NCBI RefSeq assembly: GCF_015163715.1
Contig: NZ_JADDUM010000078.1
Coordinates: forward strand, 1 to 50,698
DNA length: 50,698 nucleotides
Direction: 5' to 3'
From: Pseudomonas cyclaminis
Lineage (GTDB): Bacteria; Pseudomonadota; Gammaproteobacteria; Pseudomonadales; Pseudomonadaceae
The notes below the pieces were generated by a model. The model did no database searches and was not told the DNA's origin. It worked only from the letters and a program-made list of their open reading frames with translations. Positions 46,962 to 50,698 of the stretch are shown here, piece after piece. Each line of letters opens with the position of its first letter. Within the stretch, counting starts at the first letter, position 1. A program made the position numbers and the translations under genes.

Positions 46962-47002
46962 TCTGGTTGCACCGATTTCCGAGCGCCACGCTCGTACCTC
47001 AA

Positions 47003-47030
47003 CCCCGTCAATTTGGCGGGGCTTTTTTTT
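47003..47030 (+). terminator. Rho-independent terminator of aceEF
   Basis: CCCCGTC and GGCGGGG form a stem with one weak pair, followed by CTTTTTTTT. This is the main stop of the aceEF operon. The rest of the 304-bp gap before dipA holds no gene I can support. The dipA start has GAAGTGAG upstream. A short palindrome TTGCC-ATA-GGCAA lies near 47166. Confidence 0.85.
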
Positions 47031-47234
47031 GCTTTTTTATACAGACAGAACAGGGTTGTACACCTTCTGTCACCGCGCCTACAGAAATCCGCCGCTCGGC
47101 CGATAACCCGCTTATAGCACTTAGCCTTCATCCTCTCTTGTCAGTCTGTGCTGCATGATGCAACCTTGCCATAGGCAACAGAAAAGAGGGCGTGAGCCCG
47201 GCGCCGTGCGCGTTATTTGAAGTGAGTTCCCCCC

Positions 47235-49928
47235 ATGAAAAGCCAACCCGATGTCGCCCGTATGGCGGCCGAGGTAGTGACGCAGTTACCGGTGCCTTCG
47301 CGCCTCGGTATGCTGCGTTTCGAGCGGCTTAATGAGGCTAGCTGGGCCCTCCTGTACCTCGACCCCAATTGCGAGCGCCAATTCGGCCTGCCGGCCGTCG
47401 AACTGTGTGCCCTGCTCGGCACGCCCTATGCCAGCCTGATGGAGCCCCAGGCGCGCTATCAACTGCACGACACCATCCAGCAACAACTGACCCTGAGCCC
47501 TCACTATCTGGTGCGCTACACCCTGCACACCAGTGGCGGCCCCCTGAGCCTGCTGGAAATGGGCGAAGCCTACAAACAACACAATCGGCATCTGCTGCGC
47601 GGCTACCTGATGGTGGTCGACGGCCTGTTCAGCGAACCCTTTTCAGCTGCGCCCACGGCGGACCTGGAAAGCCAGAACAGCCGCCTGCAAATCGCCCTGG
47701 AACTCAACCAACGCGCCCAGCAGGAACAACTGCAGCATCTGGAACGCGTGCGCGCCCAACAGGAGCTGATCCTGCTGCTGGCCCGCCAGCGCTACACCGT
47801 CAACAATTCGTTGCAGGAAGCCGCCGAGCTGATCACGCGCAGCGCCTGCGATATCTACCAGATCGACTGTGCCAGCATCTGGAACCTCGAAGGCCAGCGC
47901 CTGGCGCCCATCTCGGCTTACCACCGCGACGACCAACAGCACCATCTGCCCGAGCCCATCGATGCCAGCCGCTTCCCGGATTATCTGGAAGCCTTGCACA
48001 GCAGCCGCGCCATCGATGCCACCAACGCCATGCGCGACCCGCGCACCCGCGAGATGGCCGAGAACCTGCGCAACAGAGACATCCACGCCATGCTCGATGC
48101 GAGCATCCGCGTCGACGGCCAGGTGGTCGGCGTATTGTGCCTGGAGCAGTGCGGCAGCCCGCGTGACTGGCAGGCTGACGAAATCGCCTTCGCCGGCGAG
48201 CTCGCGGACCAGTTTGCGCAAGTGATCAACAACCACAACCGCCGCACCGCCACCAGCGCCCTGCACCTGTTCCAGCGGGCAGTGGAGCAAAGTGCCAACG
48301 CCTTTCTGCTGGTCAACTGCGACGGCGTGGTGGAGTACGTCAACCCGAGCTTTACCGCGATCACCCAGTACAGCGCCGAAGAAGTCCACGGCCACCGCCT
48401 GGCGCAACTGCCCGCGCTGGAAAACCTCAGCGAATTGCTGTTCGACGCGCCGTCGAGCCTGGCCAAGAGCAACAGCTGGCAGGGCGAATTCAAGAGCCGG
48501 CGCAAGAACCTCGAACCCTACTGGGGCCAGCTGTCGATTTCCAAGGTGTATGGCGACAACCGTGAGCTGACGCACTACATCGGCATCTACGAAGACATCA
48601 CCCAGACCAAGCTGGCCCAGCAGCGCATCGAGCGCCTGGCGTACACCGACAACCTGACCAACCTGGGCAACCGCCCGGCGTTTATCCGCAACCTCGATGA
48701 ACGCTTTGCCCGCGACAGCGACAGCCCGATCAGCCTGCTGCTGGTGGACATCGACAACTTCAAGCGCATCAACGACAGCCTCGGCCACCAGACCGGCGAC
48801 AAGCTGCTGATCAGCCTGGCCCGACGCCTGCGCAACAGCCTGAGCGCCGGCGGCAGCCTGGCGCGCTTTGCCAGTAACGAGTTCGCGGTGCTGCTCGACG
48901 ACACCGACCTGGAGAGCGGCCAGCAGGTTGCCAGCCAACTGTTGGCGACGCTCGACAAACCGATGTTCGTCGACAACCAGCTCATCAGCGTCACCGGCTC
49001 CGTGGGCCTGGCCTGCGCGCCGCTGCACGGCCGCGATCCACAGACCCTGATGCGCAACGCCGGCCTGGCCCTGCACAAGGCCAAGGCCAACGGCAAACAC
49101 CAGGTCCAGGTGTTTACCGAAGCGCTGAACGCCGAAGCCAGCTACAAGCTGTTCGTGGAAAACAACCTGCGCCGCGCCCTGACCCAGAACGAACTGGATG
49201 TGTTCTACCAACCCAAGCTGTGCCTGCGCAGCGGCCGGTTGCTGGGCATGGAAGCGCTGCTGCGCTGGAACCACCCGGAAAAGGGCATGATCCGCCCCGA
49301 TCAGTTCATCAGCGTCGCGGAAGAGACCGGGCTGATCATCCCCATCGGCAAATGGATCGCCCGCCAGGCCTGCCGCATGAGCAAGCAACTGAGCGCCGCC
49401 GGCATGGGCAACCTGCAGGTGGCGATCAACCTGTCGCCCAAGCAGTTCTCCGACCCGGACCTCGTGGCCTCGATTGCCACCATCCTCAAGGAAGAAAAGC
49501 TGCCAGCCAACCTGCTGGAGCTGGAGCTGACCGAAGGCCTGCTGCTGGAAGCCACCGAAGACACGCGCCTGCAACTGGACCAGTTGAAGAGTTTCGGCCT
49601 GACCCTGGCCATGGACGACTTCGGCACCGGTTACTCATCGCTGAGTTACCTGAAAAAATTCCCCATCGACATCATCAAGATCGATCGCAGCTTTATCCAC
49701 GAAATCCCGGACAACCAGGACGACATGGAAATCACCTCCGCCGTGATTGCCATGGCCCACAACCTCAAGCTCAAGGTCGTGGCCGAAGGCATCGAGACCG
49801 CCGAGCAACTGGCGTTCCTGCGCCGGCATCGCTGCGACGTGGGCCAGGGCTACCTGTTCGACCGGCCCATCCCCGGCGCAGAGCTGCTTGAGATGCTCAA
49901 ACGCTACCCGCGCGGGCCAATCGCCTGA
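47235..49928 (+). CDS. dipA: GGDEF/EAL domain phosphodiesterase, DipA-like
   Basis: An 897-residue cyclic-di-GMP enzyme. Order: an N-terminal region with no clear domain, a GAF domain (about 195-335), a PAS domain (about 345-460), GGDEF (about 465-630) and EAL (about 645-890). The GGDEF site reads RFASNEFAVLL, so ASNEF stands in place of GGDEF and synthesis is unlikely. The EAL site is intact: EALLRW, NLSPKQF, LTEGLLL, MDDFGTGYSS, KIDRSF and AEGIE. It should therefore break down c-di-GMP. Length and place (after aceF, before msrA) match DipA (PA5017), which promotes biofilm dispersal in P. aeruginosa. Confidence 0.92.
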   Translation: MKSQPDVARMAAEVVTQLPVPSRLGMLRFERLNEASWALLYLDPNCERQFGLPAVELCALLGTPYASLMEPQARYQLHDTIQQQLTLSPHYLVRYTLHTSGGPLSLLEMGEAYKQHNRHLLRGYLMVVDGLFSEPFSAAPTADLESQNSRLQIALELNQRAQQEQLQHLERVRAQQELILLLARQRYTVNNSLQEAAELITRSACDIYQIDCASIWNLEGQRLAPISAYHRDDQQHHLPEPIDASRFPDYLEALHSSRAIDATNAMRDPRTREMAENLRNRDIHAMLDASIRVDGQVVGVLCLEQCGSPRDWQADEIAFAGELADQFAQVINNHNRRTATSALHLFQRAVEQSANAFLLVNCDGVVEYVNPSFTAITQYSAEEVHGHRLAQLPALENLSELLFDAPSSLAKSNSWQGEFKSRRKNLEPYWGQLSISKVYGDNRELTHYIGIYEDITQTKLAQQRIERLAYTDNLTNLGNRPAFIRNLDERFARDSDSPISLLLVDIDNFKRINDSLGHQTGDKLLISLARRLRNSLSAGGSLARFASNEFAVLLDDTDLESGQQVASQLLATLDKPMFVDNQLISVTGSVGLACAPLHGRDPQTLMRNAGLALHKAKANGKHQVQVFTEALNAEASYKLFVENNLRRALTQNELDVFYQPKLCLRSGRLLGMEALLRWNHPEKGMIRPDQFISVAEETGLIIPIGKWIARQACRMSKQLSAAGMGNLQVAINLSPKQFSDPDLVASIATILKEEKLPANLLELELTEGLLLEATEDTRLQLDQLKSFGLTLAMDDFGTGYSSLSYLKKFPIDIIKIDRSFIHEIPDNQDDMEITSAVIAMAHNLKLKVVAEGIETAEQLAFLRRHRCDVGQGYLFDRPIPGAELLEMLKRYPRGPIA

Positions 49929-50000
49929 CAGCGCGGTAACACTCGGGCACACTGGCTGTCTGAATTCTTACCTTACTCAATCTGACTGAGAGGACTGATC

Positions 50001-50648
50001 ATGGTCTTGCGCTCGGAAATCCTGGTGAACAAAAACGTGCTGCCTACTCAAGAACAAGCGTTGCCTGGTCGTGAAACCCCGATGAACCTGCCGGAGACGC
50101 ATTTCGTCAACGGCAACCCCCTGCTGGGCCCCTTCATGGACGACGTCGGCTTCGCGATCTTCGGCCTGGGATGCTTCTGGGGTGCGGAGCGCAAGTTCTG
50201 GCAGCGCGATGGCGTGGTCAGCACCGTAGTCGGCTACGCGGGCGGCTTCACGCCAAACCCGACTTACGAAGAAGTCTGCTCCGGCCTGACCGGCCACAGC
50301 GAAGTGGTGCTGGTGGTGTATGACCAGGCCAAAGTGAAATACGAAGACCTGCTGAAAATGTTCTGGGAATTGCACAACCCGACCCAGGGCATGCGCCAGG
50401 GCAACGATATCGGCAGCCAGTATCGCTCAGTGATCTATGCGACCACGCCGGAGCAATTGGCTGCGGCAAAGGCCAGCGCCGAGGCGTATCAGGCTGAACT
50501 GACCAAAGCGGGCCTTGGTGTGATTACCACCGAGATCGACGAGGCGCCAACGGTGTACTTCGCCGAGACGTATCACCAACAGTACCTGGCGAAGAATCCC
50601 CAGGGTTACTGCGGGATCGGCGGCACTGGTGTGACTTGCCCGATCTAA
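50001..50648 (+). CDS. msrA: Peptide methionine sulfoxide reductase MsrA
   Basis: MsrA reduces methionine-S-sulfoxide in proteins. The 215-residue protein has the active site GCFWGAE at 57-63 (Cys58) and the C-terminal resolving region [18 protein letters not shown] 50001 follows GAGAGGA. It starts 72 bases after the dipA stop. Intact, and of usual length for the long pseudomonad form. Confidence 0.95.
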   Translation: MVLRSEILVNKNVLPTQEQALPGRETPMNLPETHFVNGNPLLGPFMDDVGFAIFGLGCFWGAERKFWQRDGVVSTVVGYAGGFTPNPTYEEVCSGLTGHSEVVLVVYDQAKVKYEDLLKMFWELHNPTQGMRQGNDIGSQYRSVIYATTPEQLAAAKASAEAYQAELTKAGLGVITTEIDEAPTVYFAETYHQQYLAKNPQGYCGIGGTGVTCPI

Positions 50649-50666
50649 GATCAACATGAATCAAAA

Positions 50667-50698
50667 TGTGGGAGGGGGCTTGCCCCCGATGGCGGAGT
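50667..50698. repeat. REP-type repeat at the right window end
   Basis: TGTGGGAGGGGGCTTGCCCC followed by CGATGGCGGAGT. GGGGGCTTGCCCCC forms a short palindrome. It is the clearest copy of the three in this window and lies just after msrA. It may run past the end. Confidence 0.75.

Noticed and set aside
45143..47131. Minus-strand frame over aceF
   Set aside because: Low-complexity shadow of the alanine/proline linkers.
47643..49574. Minus-strand frame over dipA
   Set aside because: Shadow frame opposite a complete GAF-PAS-GGDEF-EAL protein.

Overview
The window is a GC-rich stretch of a Pseudomonas chromosome, most likely from the fluorescens group. Three things point there. The gene order follows, with some differences, the P. 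aeruginosa PAO1 block from thiC through the LPS core genes to glnE-aceEF-dipA-msrA (recalled from memory, not searched). A GTGGGAGGGG REP-type repeat occurs three times, including both ends of the window. The proteins are typical pseudomonad versions throughout.

Layout. 1-2405: thiC (minus) with a TPP riboswitch, its frame broken by one missing base in an A-run. 2406-3845: a TolC-family outer-membrane channel (plus). 3873-6058: waaA and a LysR regulator (minus), divergent from an SMR transporter. 6597-9581: an FAD oxidoreductase, an aldo/keto reductase and an unassigned protein with a Nudix-like box (plus). 9637-16548: a minus-strand group read as waaL, msbA, a hairpin, sulfotransferase, cysC, hldE, epimerase. 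16658-17263: a small kinase-like protein. 17252-24526: a minus-strand operon for the outer core and cell surface (carbamoyltransferase, wapH-like GT, mig-14, dnpA, GT, ssg). 24660-32208: an accessory segment with two lipoproteins, a CUT2 sugar ABC operon, a probable small RNA and a DUF3800 gene. 32281-39246: the inner-core operon waaF-waaC-waaG-waaP-wapP-wapQ-tandem kinase, tightly overlapping. 39301-50648: glnE (minus), then aceE, aceF, dipA and msrA (plus).

How the genes work together. Most of the window builds and exports lipopolysaccharide: Kdo transfer (WaaA), ADP-heptose synthesis (HldE), heptosyltransfer (WaaC, WaaF), core glycosylation (WaaG, WapH-like, Ssg), core phosphorylation (WaaP, WapP, WapQ, tandem kinase), carbamoylation, lipid A-core flipping (MsbA) and O-antigen ligation (WaaL). 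A sulfotransferase next to an APS kinase suggests that a surface glycan may also be sulfated.

Most notable beyond the genes: (1) a compact small-RNA gene at about 31249-31343, with a consensus sigma-70 promoter, a hairpin exposing GGA and a Rho-independent terminator; (2) twin 15-bp operators 52 bp apart upstream of aceE; (3) the CysC-sulfotransferase pair in the LPS locus; (4) a G8 tract that splits a tandem LPS-kinase gene; (5) four single-base frame breaks, all in short runs, which are either read errors or real mutations. I saw no tRNA, rRNA, CRISPR array, transposase or prophage gene.
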